A stretch of DNA of 15,243 nt from Flavobacteriales bacterium (GTDB taxonomy: Bacteria > Bacteroidota > Bacteroidia > Flavobacteriales > BACL11): contig DUAL01000226.1 in the NCBI GenBank assembly GCA_012960835.1, positions 1 through 15,243 on the forward strand. The letters run 5' to 3'. A model generated the notes under the pieces. The model was given only the letters and a program-made list of their open reading frames with translations. It had not been told where the DNA came from and ran no database searches. This document shows, in pieces, positions 6,966-15,243 of the stretch; within the stretch, counting starts at the first letter, position 1; each line of letters starts with the position of its first letter. Position numbers and translations under genes: made by a program.

Positions 6966-6985
6966 TTACACTTAATTAAGTGTAA
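6966..6985. repeat. Perfect 20-bp palindrome across the tonB stop codon
   Basis: The sequence reads TTACACTT, AATT, AAGTGTAA and is identical on both strands over 20 bases. The tonB stop codon (6972-6974) lies inside it. Pairing stops at base 6965/6986. It lacks a GC-rich stem and a following T-run, so it is a poor intrinsic terminator. It could be a weak hairpin that protects the 3' end of the mRNA, or a dimeric regulator site upstream of cysC. Confidence 0.7.
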
Positions 6986-7628
6986 AATTAATAGGGATAG
7001 TATACTGCACATTTACTGGGTTTCCTCTTTGCTTACCAGCAGTTGTGTAAGGTAAAAGTTTTACAACTCTTACTGCCTCAGCATCTAAATATTTATCTAC
7101 GCTTCTTACTACTTTTACATTGGTAACTTTACCTTTTTTGTTTACCACATAGCTAACATACACTTTACCTGTAATGTCATTTTCTTTTGCGATAGGTGGA
7201 TATTTTGTAGTTTTCTGAATAAATTTCATCAACCCTAAATCGCCACCTGGAAAAACTGGCATTTGCTCAACCACCAGAAACACCTCATCAGAATCTTCCT
7301 CTTCTTCTTGTTCTATAAACTCATTCTCATCAGTATCAGTATCTTCTACTTCCAATTCATTTTCTATTTCTACTTCATCTTCAACAATTTCAATTATTTC
7401 AGGAGGAGGAGGTGGTGGTGGTGGTGGCTTTTCTTCTTGCCGAGTAATAGGAATCATTTCATCCTCTAAATCGTCCATTTGCAATTGCCCCAAACTATAG
7501 TCTGTTTTTTCATAGCTTTTCCATTCAAAAGCGACTAAAACTACAAGCAGTGTAATCACTAATCCTATCTGGAATAACAGTCCTCTTTTGCGTTCAATGC
7601 TTATTTTCGGATTTTTTTTGGCTTTCAT
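6972..7628 (-). CDS. TonB family energy transducer
   Basis: This 218-residue protein has a basic cytoplasmic N-terminus and one membrane anchor at about 17-34. A nine-proline run sits at 68-76. A strongly acidic Glu/Asp-rich stretch follows at 77-115. The C-terminal TonB domain is at about 128-216; MPVFPGG, YPPIAKEN, GKVYVSYVVNKKGKV and PINFTL are typical landmarks of the Bacteroidota version. TonB spans the periplasm and passes proton-motive energy from ExbB/ExbD to outer-membrane receptors; no exbB or exbD gene is present here. Usual TonB linkers are rich in Pro-Lys and Pro-Glu, so the acidic linker is unusual. The gene starts 50 bases after gcvH, with no clear promoter between them, so read-through from gcvH is likely. 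The nine-Pro run probably makes translation dependent on EF-P. Which receptor it serves is unknown. Confidence 0.9.
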   Translation of the reverse strand: MKAKKNPKISIERKRGLLFQIGLVITLLVVLVAFEWKSYEKTDYSLGQLQMDDLEDEMIPITRQEEKPPPPPPPPPEIIEIVEDEVEIENELEVEDTDTDENEFIEQEEEEDSDEVFLVVEQMPVFPGGDLGLMKFIQKTTKYPPIAKENDITGKVYVSYVVNKKGKVTNVKVVRSVDKYLDAEAVRVVKLLPYTTAGKQRGNPVNVQYTIPINFTLN

Positions 7629-7678
7629 GACTTTTTATATTTCTTAAATAATAACGAAAATTTATTTTCTATATTTTA

Positions 7679-8056
7679 CTAATTTAATATTTCTTGATAA
7701 GAAACGTTATCCATTAAATGGCCTAATTCGCTTGCATCAGCAATGGAAATTTTCACTACCCAACCATCCCCATAGGAGTCTGTATTTATCAATTCTGGCT
7801 CATCCTCCAATTTAGTGTTAAACTCCAACACTTCTCCACCAACTGGCATGAATAAATCCGATACTGTTTTAACTGCTTCAATGGTTCCAAACACCTCATC
7901 TTTATCTAATTGCTCGCCATCTGTATCTACATCTACAAATACTATATCGCCCAATTCGCCCTGGGCAAAAGCTGTTATGCCAACATAAGCATTTTCACCC
8001 TCTATTCTCACCCATTCATGGTCTTTGCTATATTTCAAATTTTCCGGGAAATTCAT
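7679..8056 (-). CDS. gcvH: Glycine cleavage system H protein (lipoyl carrier)
   Basis: This 125-residue protein has the normal H-protein length. The start NFPENLKYSKDHEWVR and the internal GITAFAQGELGDIVFVDV are family hallmarks. The lipoylation site is Lys63 in GTIEAVKTVSDLFMPVGGEV (58-77), followed by GDGWVVKI (97-103). The lipoyl arm carries the aminomethyl group from the P-protein to the T-protein and then to the L-protein. No gcvP or gcvT is nearby; a lone gcvH next to sprA is a gene order I recall from other Bacteroidota, so it probably reflects ancestral linkage rather than shared function. It lies 46 bases after the sprA stop, with a promoter-like pair of boxes in that gap. Confidence 0.96.
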   Translation of the reverse strand: MNFPENLKYSKDHEWVRIEGENAYVGITAFAQGELGDIVFVDVDTDGEQLDKDEVFGTIEAVKTVSDLFMPVGGEVLEFNTKLEDEPELINTDSYGDGWVVKISIADASELGHLMDNVSYQEILN

Positions 8057-8071
8057 CTTTTAAAATTTTTT

Positions 8072-8101
8072 CAAAAATACACTTTTTCAGTTGCTAACAA
8101 A
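8072..8101 (-). promoter_or_regulatory. Likely promoter of gcvH in the sprA-gcvH gap
   Basis: On the minus strand TTTG (8101-8098) is followed after 18 bases by TATTTTTG (8079-8072), matching the Bacteroidota -33 TTG and -7 TAnnTTTG pattern with a normal spacer. The predicted transcript would begin just ahead of the gcvH ATG at 8056. This is the best promoter match in the window and would let gcvH and tonB be expressed apart from sprA. Confidence 0.55.
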
Positions 8102-8102
8102 A

Positions 8103-11100
8103 TTAGCCAGCCAAAGTAAATCTTATACTAAATCCGGCATTGGTAATTGCGCCGGGAAAAGTGGTAGAAAGAAAAGGATTTGTAATTACTTTATCATAAA
8201 ATGCTTTTACATTTAAACGTTGGTTAATTACATAATCGGCAGAAAATTTGATGGTAATGATTTGCTGGCCTGCGGTAATTTGCTCTACATCTTCAATTAC
8301 TTTTCTGATGACCGTTCTGTTATTTCTGATATTTAAATCGATTTTTAAATCCAAATCGCTATTTATTTTTTTGCTTCTTCCGGCAGCTCTAAAATTAAAA
8401 GATACATCTTTAATTCTATAGCCGGTGCCAATTACATATTCGTTAGATGCTATTTCAGTAAGCTGATTATTGCTAAGCGATAAGGAAAGCATCCTGCTTT
8501 TTTTGATTTCAAAACGAGCGAGCAAAGAATTTTTCCAGGTCATGTCTATTTTAAAAAGTGGACTAAATTGCTCATTGATGGAAACTTGCGCGATATCATA
8601 TTTAGTATGATAACTCATATTGTTTAAGTTCATTTGTACAACTCCAGTTTCAGGGTCTTTATAATCTAAGTTGGAGGAGAAAGAACCGACACTATAAGTG
8701 CTTCTATAGGCATGCCCTAGTGTGAATGTTTCAAAATACCTTTTGATGAATTTTATTTTGGTAAGCCCATCATAAGTGATTCGCCAATTTGGTAGTGGTA
8801 TTTTTGGGAATTTTTTCAAGGACACGCCAATCGCATCCCTTCCTGTATAAGCTGCAATAAATGCTGGAATCATTACATCTTGTGAAGTAGGGCCATAACC
8901 GCCTGTATAAGTGGTGTCCGTACCCTTTATTACGTACTCAATTGGGAATCCTGTTAAAGGATCAATTCCTCCATTAAAATCAGGATTTTCAGCCGCTAAT
9001 CGTCTGGCAATATCGTTTCTGTAATTTCTAAACTTAGCAAAAGTTTTAGAAGAATATTGCTCATCATCTTTTAAAAAGGCCGTGCTCCATGAAATAATCG
9101 ATACGCTAAAACCACCTGTTTCAATAGGACTGAAAGATTGGAAACTCCCCTGACTATCGGCTCGCCAATATTCCTGACTATTTAAGGATTTTGTTTTGTT
9201 GGCAGTAAGTTCAATTCGGAATCGTTTGAAGGGCTCTATGGTACTTCTTAGTGTAAGATTGCTCGAACGGTTTGTTTTATAAAGCGTATTTAAAGCAGTA
9301 TTAGTCGTAAGCCACCCTTCTGATGCTGCCCTATATCTAATGTCATTTTGGCTGCCAAAAACAAAAGGAAGTCCTGGTGCCATCATACTCCATTGCTGGC
9401 CTAAGAAATGAGGTTTTGGCATAAATCCTGGTAGAAATGTACCCCTGTTTTCAGAATAATTTAAAGAGATATTTTTCACAGAAAGCATAAAGCGAGTCAA
9501 ATACTTAAAAAATTCATATCTATTTTCCTTTTCATCCTCTTCTTGTTCGGCTTGTTGGGTGTTTCTTCCTCTTTGGTTTCGTTCCCCGCGCATCCCTGAC
9601 TGGTTTACTTTCCTAAAATAGGGCACCTTATTGTAAAGGGTGTTCATGTTGATTTGTCCATTGTATTGCCTTGTATTTGAGTTTTGAATATTGTTCCCTA
9701 AATACTGCAAAGATTTTGGTGCGCCTGTCCAATCGTAATTGGCACTATAGCGGGTATTGAGCGACATAAAATCCAAGAATGGAATTTTATTGATGGGAAC
9801 TTGGTAGTTTATATTCAAAGTTTGATGGTACATGGTTACCCTTCCAAAATCCCAGAAATTACTCCATATTGTATCTCTTTTTTCTTTGTAGTTTGGTTCT
9901 GATTTTGAAAGACTCCCAGCAGGCTCATCAATGGTAGCTTTGTTGTTTACTGCAAAGTCAATTTTTAGCGTTCGTGTCAAATCATATTTTACCTCATACA
10001 TCCTATTCCAATTAAAATACTTATTGTAAGTAGGGAAAATAAGCATGTTCGAATTATTGATATTTCTGAGTTTTGTTTCATTATACTGCCTATCTAAATC
10101 TGTTCGGAAGGAGAAAGATTTTGGCATAGTATTAAAATTAAAATCTTTTATTAGCCGATAGTATTTCGATTTTCCAAAATTCACTTTTGCAAAGGGTTTA
10201 ATGTTTTTTGGGGTAGTGTGAAAATTGTAAGTTATAGCCCCACGGTAGAGCTTAGTGCGGTTATATTCTGTATTTATATTTCTGATAAATGTTTCGTTAA
10301 AAGAATAAGAAAGCGATACATTTTCTATGTCATATACCTTTGGTTTTTTTGGTTTTTCTCCTTTGCTTTTGTTTTTATTAAAAGATGGCATTTTCCGCAC
10401 ATTGGTAAAGTTGATACTCCTGCGTTTTACATAGTCCTGAGCAATGTGTTTTAAGGAATCTCTTTCTGCTTTGGAGTCAAGTGTTTCTAATGTGGTTTTA
10501 AATAAAATATCGGGGTCAAGCGGATTATATTGAGGATTTTGTATGGCCTCCGAAATACCAATATACATTGGAATTTTCACTCCATAGTCTTCCGGGAAAA
10601 ATTTACCCAATTCAAAGGTGGAAGAAATATCATACTGAAAGGCGTTTACCCTTTGTCGTTCGTTAAGTTTTTTCTCAATACTCCCAAAACCAATGGTGCT
10701 CATGCTTCCTGCAAAAGTTACAGTCCCAAAATCGGCAAGGCGAGTAGTTAGGCGGGAATTAGCTGCCCATCCGCCATACTCATCAAAGTCAGTCAATCGT
10801 AATTCGTTCACCCAAATCTCCCCACATTTGGAAAGGCCATCATCAGCAGATTGAATATTTAACTTTTTAGGATTTCTAATTCCAATCATTATGGTTTTTA
10901 TACGCGCCAAATTCGGATTTCCAACAATTTGTATCTTCTTTCCACTTGATAAATATTTGATATAAGGGTTGGAAACATTGGAGTGCGTACCATTTCTGAT
11001 AGCATCATTTCTTGTTTGTTTTGCTTTTTGGAATTCCTCAAAAGCAATGTCAATTTGGTTGGAGGTCGGCCAAATGGCATTAGCAGAAGTTGTCCCATGA

Positions 11101-14100
11101 GCAGTGGCTTTTAAGGAAACTTCATATTCGTAATAGTTAGAAACAAAATCCGTTCCCAAACGAATAAAGCAGGAAAAATCACCATCTTTCAAATCATCAT
11201 TCTTCCCCTCTGCATGCACAAACATTTTGATGCGTTTGTAGGAACGAACATCTAAATCGGCCGTTTTATAAGCAGCCCTTGAATCTCCATCTTTCAAATC
11301 ACAAACTTTTAAAACCAAGGATTGCTCGTTTTGTCTTCTAAGAGTAGTGGTAGTATTATCAATTTCCTGCTCAATTCCTGGTGGCACCACATAATTGATG
11401 GGACTTCTTTTTCCATTTTCCTCCACATTTACGGCAGTTACATCAAAAAGAGTGTTATCCTCATCATCAATTGGAAGGTATTCCCCTGGAGAGGATAAAT
11501 CAAAATTGTATCTTCTCCACTCACCTCTTACCAAATCTAAGGTAGCAAAACGACAAACAATTGGCTGGCTAAAATCAGCAAAAACCATACGCATAAAACG
11601 AATAGATTTAAAATCTTGTATACCACCAACTGTTTTGTCTGGTTTGTAAACCGGCACTCTAAATTGATACCATTTTACCGAGCGTGTTGCACCATTTTCC
11701 GTTTTTACATTGGCTGTAAAAACATCCGAGATATAACTATCGCCAACATCCATATTGGGGAAAAGCGGTACCTTATATTGAAAATAACTTTCCGATTCAC
11801 TTAGTGTATTATCCTTATTGATGTCTTCCGTATTAGGTATTGTGGTAGAAGATGTTGGATAAGACTCAGGGGATAGATCAGTAGTAACTGAATTCCCGTC
11901 CATATTGTTAAAGTTCAAATATCTATCTAAAATTTTGGTTTGATTATTATCAAAATCACTTCCTCTATAATAATGGTAGTTATCGCCAGAAGGATCTTTG
12001 TCTGCATTTTGATAGGCGACAGAAGCAGTTCCTAAACTATTTGCAATTTGCTGAATATAGTTGTCAAAGAAAAGTTTCTCATCAGTTGTTCGTAATCCAT
12101 CCAAGCCAACATCCTGATACGCCCTGGAATTAGGGTCATTATCAAAAGCATTAACAATGGAATAATTAGTTGGCACCCTTCCCCAAGCAGTTGTATCTAC
12201 ATTTTCAACTGTGGAGGAAGTTGGTAATCCATTTTCAAAACTTTTGTAGCCATCTTTTAAAATGTCTTCTGATACATTCCCTAATTGAAAATACAAATCG
12301 CCACCACTATGATTTTGGTCTCCATCTTCACTGTTGAAAGGGTCCATCATCCAAAATTCTATAAATTCAATATTGGCGGCTTCAAAATCATTGGTTTCAA
12401 CTTTTCGCATCAATCCTGCCCATTTGTTGTCAGGGTTTTGAAGCGTACCATCTGCATCTAGTTCTAATACATTATAATTATATGGTCCTCTTTTATTTGG
12501 ATAATAGGCAACATCCAAAAGGGCTAAATTGGAAATCTGACTTCCCAAATCCGGATCTTTATTGGGGAAAACTTCCTTTTCTAAAACCTCTCTGGAATAA
12601 TGATAAGATTGCTGAGGGATAGTATTTCCATTTGGCAGACTAATTGTTTTATTTACCCCCGGTGGAGTAACAGAAGTGTTTCGATAAAATAAAGGATCAA
12701 TAGTGTACCATGCTAGCTTTGCCCTATCAAAACCACTTATTAAATTGTCATTTTCTCCGGCATTTGGAAAAATATTTTCTTGCCCCTGTGGGATACTTGA
12801 TAAAAACCAAGCGCCCATATTTTTCATGTCAATTCCTGTTTTGCTGGCTTCAAAATCATCAATATAAGATACCCCAGAATTGCCCAAAGACTTGTGATGA
12901 CCAGGAATTAAATGAGCAAATTCGGCTGTTGCGATAAGGGTTGATTTTGCTTTTGTTTCCAAAAAGGGCAGTTTGTCCACCATCTTAGTGATAAACGGAG
13001 AAGTTGTTTGATAGGTTCCGTCCAATCCCCAAATGGTATTGGAAATTGGCTCATCCCCAGTATTTATTTTTACCGTATATGGGCGTTCGGTAAGGTTTAG
13101 TACTGTCGCCCCAATAATGAAGTCCTTGTTTATTTCATAATCGATATGGGTGCCTATCAATGTTTTATTCTGGATGCCATAGAGCGCATTATTTTCTAAT
13201 GAAATTTTTATGGGTACTCCTGAATTTAAAATCCCCTGATTGATAATGGTAACTCTTCCGAGCATATAATCTACTGTATAATCTTGATTTTCTGTTAATT
13301 TTTGCGAGCCAGCTGTAACGGTAACCGAGCCCTCCGGCACATTCATGGCATTAAGGGAAATCTCTGCTCCAGAGGATGCTTGATAACTTCCCTTTAACCT
13401 GAATTTATTTAATTCTGGATATTGTTGGGCAATGGTTTTAGTGGAATCATATAAAACTTGATACACATATTTATCGGCAATAGCTGGATCGAAGAATTTC
13501 CCTCTTAAATATTCCCCAAATGGCTCGCGCACAGGAAAAATAATTCTTCCGTTTGAAGACTTGGCAGTTATACCTTCTATAAAATCAAAAACGCCATCCG
13601 ATTGCTTGTCTTGTTGGGTATTTAAATTATCCAAATTCAGCACTTTTATAAGTGGGGTGCCATCCAAAACGCCTTCTGGAATATAGTTTGTAATACCTCC
13701 AGATTCTTCCGTATTTTCGTAAACCACATCCAAAACAAAATCGTTTTGGCTCATCTGATAAGCTCCAATAGCATAGATGTTTTTCATCATCAAATCCCAA
13801 TTATCTACTAATGTAGAATTAGGAGGTTCTGGAGAAAAATTTGTTCCTTTTAATAATTTTACAAAAAGTGCATCCGGGGCAGTGGAGCCTGTGGTGCTAA
13901 GTTCACCTACTTGAAAGATATTGTTGCCAATGGTGTACTGAAAAGCAACTGCAAGCACTTCATCATTATTTAGTGCCTGATTTAAGGAAATGTATCCAAG
14001 TTGAGAATTCAAGGTGTATTCTGATGTGGTTAGCAGTCTTGCTCTTTCTAATTTTTCATAATCTTGAGCTGCTTTAAAGATAAAGGAAAAAGGACCGAAA

Positions 14101-15243
14101 GTATTATTTACTTGATTGATATCACGAGCTGCATTAAAGCTACTTGTCAAATTATCAAATAAATTGTTTGTTTCGTTATCTGGGAATTGGTTAGAAATAC
14201 TATTTCCTGCAAAATTAGAAGAGGTATTATAAACTTCCGTTTCCCCTAAATCCAAAAAGGCAACAATATTTCTTGTATTAGTAGTCGTGCCAGTTTTGTT
14301 GGTAATCCAAACTTCTATTTTGGTGATATTGATGCCAGAATTTACAAATGGTAAATTGGAAAGTGCCGCATCATATTGCTCTTTGAAATAGTGCGTCAAA
14401 AAATAGTGCTTATTCGATTCATATTGGTCGGCATAAATATCAAACTCTGTAGTTTGCGCTCCACCGCTTACCTCCACTTCTGATGTTTTACTTTTTTGTT
14501 GGGAGAGCACAGATGTAATGGTGGTTCGTCCAAATTGCAATTGGGTTTTTACCCCAAACAGACTTTGGCTTCCGGTAATAAGCGTTCCGTTTAATGGCAA
14601 ACTCACATTTCCTACTTCTATTTTCTTTATTATTTCATCTTCAAAACCTGTATATTCCAGCTTCATTTGGTTTTCAAAATCGAAAGTGCTTTCGGTATTG
14701 TAATTGGTAGTAAGTTTTAACTTTCCCCCAATTTTACCAATTACATTCATTTGTATCTTTTCCACAAAATCAAAAGATGTAGTTCGCCTTTGCTCTTCTG
14801 GCAACGAAGGATTATCTAAACGATTTACCCTTAATGAAAAAATTAATTCGGCCGAGCCTTGCGGACGAATATCAACTGTATTGCCTCCAAAAAGCCGATC
14901 GAAAGCTTGCCCTCCAATGTAGAGTTTCGGAAGGCCAAAAGAAGAAGTTTGCCTAACTTTTCTCTCTCCCGTTCGCAAGTCCCAATAAGTTGCAGTTGTT
15001 TTTTCTAGTTGCTGCTGCTGATACTCCTGAAAACTCATCACTTTTGGTAATCCAATATTTCTATCGCCTATTCTTTGCCACTCATAGTACTGATTGGTAA
15101 TGGGGTCATACTCCACATGTGTATTGAAAAGACTTGGATTATTCATGTATAATCCACCACTCTCTGTTCCAGAAAAAGGATACGCCAAAGTAGTGTCTGT
15201 TTTTGTAGTATCGGCAGAAGACTGTGCAAAGCTCTCAGCCGAT
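8103..15243 (-). CDS. sprA: SprA (Sov), outer-membrane translocon of the type IX secretion system, 5' end missing
   Basis: The frame is open from the right edge to the TAA at 8103-8105, giving 2379 visible residues. Only the N-terminus, including most of the signal peptide, is cut off. The first visible residues (SAESFAQSSADTT) look like the end of a signal peptide and the mature start. The region near 14350-15130 holds the conserved N-terminal SprA signature: YDPITNQYYEW, DIRPQGSAEL, FDFENQMKLEY, GNVSLPL, SLFGVKTQLQFG and GGAQTTEFDIYADQYE. A second landmark, GVSYIDDFEASKTG, is encoded at about 12841-12880. The C-terminal third is rich in alternating aromatic beta strands. In Flavobacterium, SprA forms a giant 36-strand barrel that exports gliding adhesins and enzymes. 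Length is close to F. johnsoniae SprA. A TTG codon at 15186-15188 is not the start, because the frame continues upstream in protein-like sequence. Confidence 0.95.
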   Translation of the reverse strand, partial: SAESFAQSSADTTKTDTTLAYPFSGTESGGLYMNNPSLFNTHVEYDPITNQYYEWQRIGDRNIGLPKVMSFQEYQQQQLEKTTATYWDLRTGERKVRQTSSFGLPKLYIGGQAFDRLFGGNTVDIRPQGSAELIFSLRVNRLDNPSLPEEQRRTTSFDFVEKIQMNVIGKIGGKLKLTTNYNTESTFDFENQMKLEYTGFEDEIIKKIEVGNVSLPLNGTLITGSQSLFGVKTQLQFGRTTITSVLSQQKSKTSEVEVSGGAQTTEFDIYADQYESNKHYFLTHYFKEQYDAALSNLPFVNSGINITKIEVWITNKTGTTTNTRNIVAFLDLGETEVYNTSSNFAGNSISNQFPDNETNNLFDNLTSSFNAARDINQVNNTFGPFSFIFKAAQDYEKLERARLLTTSEYTLNSQLGYISLNQALNNDEVLAVAFQYTIGNNIFQVGELSTTGSTAPDALFVKLLKGTNFSPEPPNSTLVDNWDLMMKNIYAIGAYQMSQNDFVLDVVYENTEESGGITNYIPEGVLDGTPLIKVLNLDNLNTQQDKQSDGVFDFIEGITAKSSNGRIIFPVREPFGEYLRGKFFDPAIADKYVYQVLYDSTKTIAQQYPELNKFRLKGSYQASSGAEISLNAMNVPEGSVTVTAGSQKLTENQDYTVDYMLGRVTIINQGILNSGVPIKISLENNALYGIQNKTLIGTHIDYEINKDFIIGATVLNLTERPYTVKINTGDEPISNTIWGLDGTYQTTSPFITKMVDKLPFLETKAKSTLIATAEFAHLIPGHHKSLGNSGVSYIDDFEASKTGIDMKNMGAWFLSSIPQGQENIFPNAGENDNLISGFDRAKLAWYTIDPLFYRNTSVTPPGVNKTISLPNGNTIPQQSYHYSREVLEKEVFPNKDPDLGSQISNLALLDVAYYPNKRGPYNYNVLELDADGTLQNPDNKWAGLMRKVETNDFEAANIEFIEFWMMDPFNSEDGDQNHSGGDLYFQLGNVSEDILKDGYKSFENGLPTSSTVENVDTTAWGRVPTNYSIVNAFDNDPNSRAYQDVGLDGLRTTDEKLFFDNYIQQIANSLGTASVAYQNADKDPSGDNYHYYRGSDFDNNQTKILDRYLNFNNMDGNSVTTDLSPESYPTSSTTIPNTEDINKDNTLSESESYFQYKVPLFPNMDVGDSYISDVFTANVKTENGATRSVKWYQFRVPVYKPDKTVGGIQDFKSIRFMRMVFADFSQPIVCRFATLDLVRGEWRRYNFDLSSPGEYLPIDDEDNTLFDVTAVNVEENGKRSPINYVVPPGIEQEIDNTTTTLRRQNEQSLVLKVCDLKDGDSRAAYKTADLDVRSYKRIKMFVHAEGKNDDLKDGDFSCFIRLGTDFVSNYYEYEVSLKATAHGTTSANAIWPTSNQIDIAFEEFQKAKQTRNDAIRNGTHSNVSNPYIKYLSSGKKIQIVGNPNLARIKTIMIGIRNPKKLNIQSADDGLSKCGEIWVNELRLTDFDEYGGWAANSRLTTRLADFGTVTFAGSMSTIGFGSIEKKLNERQRVNAFQYDISSTFELGKFFPEDYGVKIPMYIGISEAIQNPQYNPLDPDILFKTTLETLDSKAERDSLKHIAQDYVKRRSINFTNVRKMPSFNKNKSKGEKPKKPKVYDIENVSLSYSFNETFIRNINTEYNRTKLYRGAITYNFHTTPKNIKPFAKVNFGKSKYYRLIKDFNFNTMPKSFSFRTDLDRQYNETKLRNINNSNMLIFPTYNKYFNWNRMYEVKYDLTRTLKIDFAVNNKATIDEPAGSLSKSEPNYKEKRDTIWSNFWDFGRVTMYHQTLNINYQVPINKIPFLDFMSLNTRYSANYDWTGAPKSLQYLGNNIQNSNTRQYNGQINMNTLYNKVPYFRKVNQSGMRGERNQRGRNTQQAEQEEDEKENRYEFFKYLTRFMLSVKNISLNYSENRGTFLPGFMPKPHFLGQQWSMMAPGLPFVFGSQNDIRYRAASEGWLTTNTALNTLYKTNRSSNLTLRSTIEPFKRFRIELTANKTKSLNSQEYWRADSQGSFQSFSPIETGGFSVSIISWSTAFLKDDEQYSSKTFAKFRNYRNDIARRLAAENPDFNGGIDPLTGFPIEYVIKGTDTTYTGGYGPTSQDVMIPAFIAAYTGRDAIGVSLKKFPKIPLPNWRITYDGLTKIKFIKRYFETFTLGHAYRSTYSVGSFSSNLDYKDPETGVVQMNLNNMSYHTKYDIAQVSINEQFSPLFKIDMTWKNSLLARFEIKKSRMLSLSLSNNQLTEIASNEYVIGTGYRIKDVSFNFRAAGRSKKINSDLDLKIDLNIRNNRTVIRKVIEDVEQITAGQQIITIKFSADYVINQRLNVKAFYDKVITNPFLSTTFPGAITNAGFSIRFTLAG

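Noticed and set aside
7263..7469. Plus-strand open frame rich in Trp, Phe and Tyr
   Set aside because: It is the antisense of the proline run and acidic linker of tonB; the composition is a reflection of that repeat.
10898..11098. Short minus-strand open frame inside sprA
   Set aside because: It lies in another frame of a continuous, clearly coding sprA sequence and shows no independent protein character.
15186..15188. TTG as the start of sprA
   Set aside because: The frame stays open to the window edge and the upstream residues look like the end of a signal peptide, so the true start is outside the window.

Overview
The window is a compact, AT-rich bacterial chromosome segment with every gene on the minus strand, so transcription runs from high to low coordinates. 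The organism is almost certainly a member of the Bacteroidota, and a Flavobacteriia-like lineage is plausible. The evidence is the very long SprA gliding/type IX secretion protein, a TonB energy transducer of the Bacteroidota type, and promoter-like sequences resembling the Bacteroidota -7 element TAnnTTTG. No tRNA, rRNA, insertion sequence, CRISPR array or prophage gene is visible, and no stretch over 300 bases lacks a gene.

In transcription order, the right half (15243-6972) holds sprA (5' end off the window), gcvH and a tonB-like gene: the outer-membrane translocon of the type IX secretion system, the lipoyl carrier of glycine cleavage, and an inner-membrane energy transducer. gcvH appears to have its own promoter in the short sprA-gcvH gap. 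Next is a two-gene unit, cysC (APS kinase) plus a 158-residue HxGH-type nucleotidyltransferase, with a promoter-like box upstream and a clear intrinsic terminator at 5733-5760.

The left half (5676-1) is a tightly packed run: deoC of the animal DERA-like type, a complete aldehyde dehydrogenase, a truncated catalytically dead aldehyde dehydrogenase, cysQ (PAP phosphatase), a Wzx-like polysaccharide flippase, and the first 94 codons of a sulfotransferase. Junctions are TAA directly followed by ATG, an ATGA overlap, 19 bases, 4 bases, and another ATGA overlap, so one operon is likely.

Two themes stand out. (1) Sulfation: cysC makes PAPS, the sulfotransferase uses it, cysQ removes the by-product PAP, and the flippase suggests a sulfated surface or exported glycan. 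No ATP sulfurylase of a known family is seen; the small nucleotidyltransferase paired with cysC is a candidate for that missing step. (2) Aldehyde metabolism: the two aldehyde dehydrogenase genes together look like a split form of the two-domain ALDH16 protein, coupled to a deoxyribose-phosphate aldolase that releases acetaldehyde. These two are the main leads; both functional readings are inferences from motifs and gene order.
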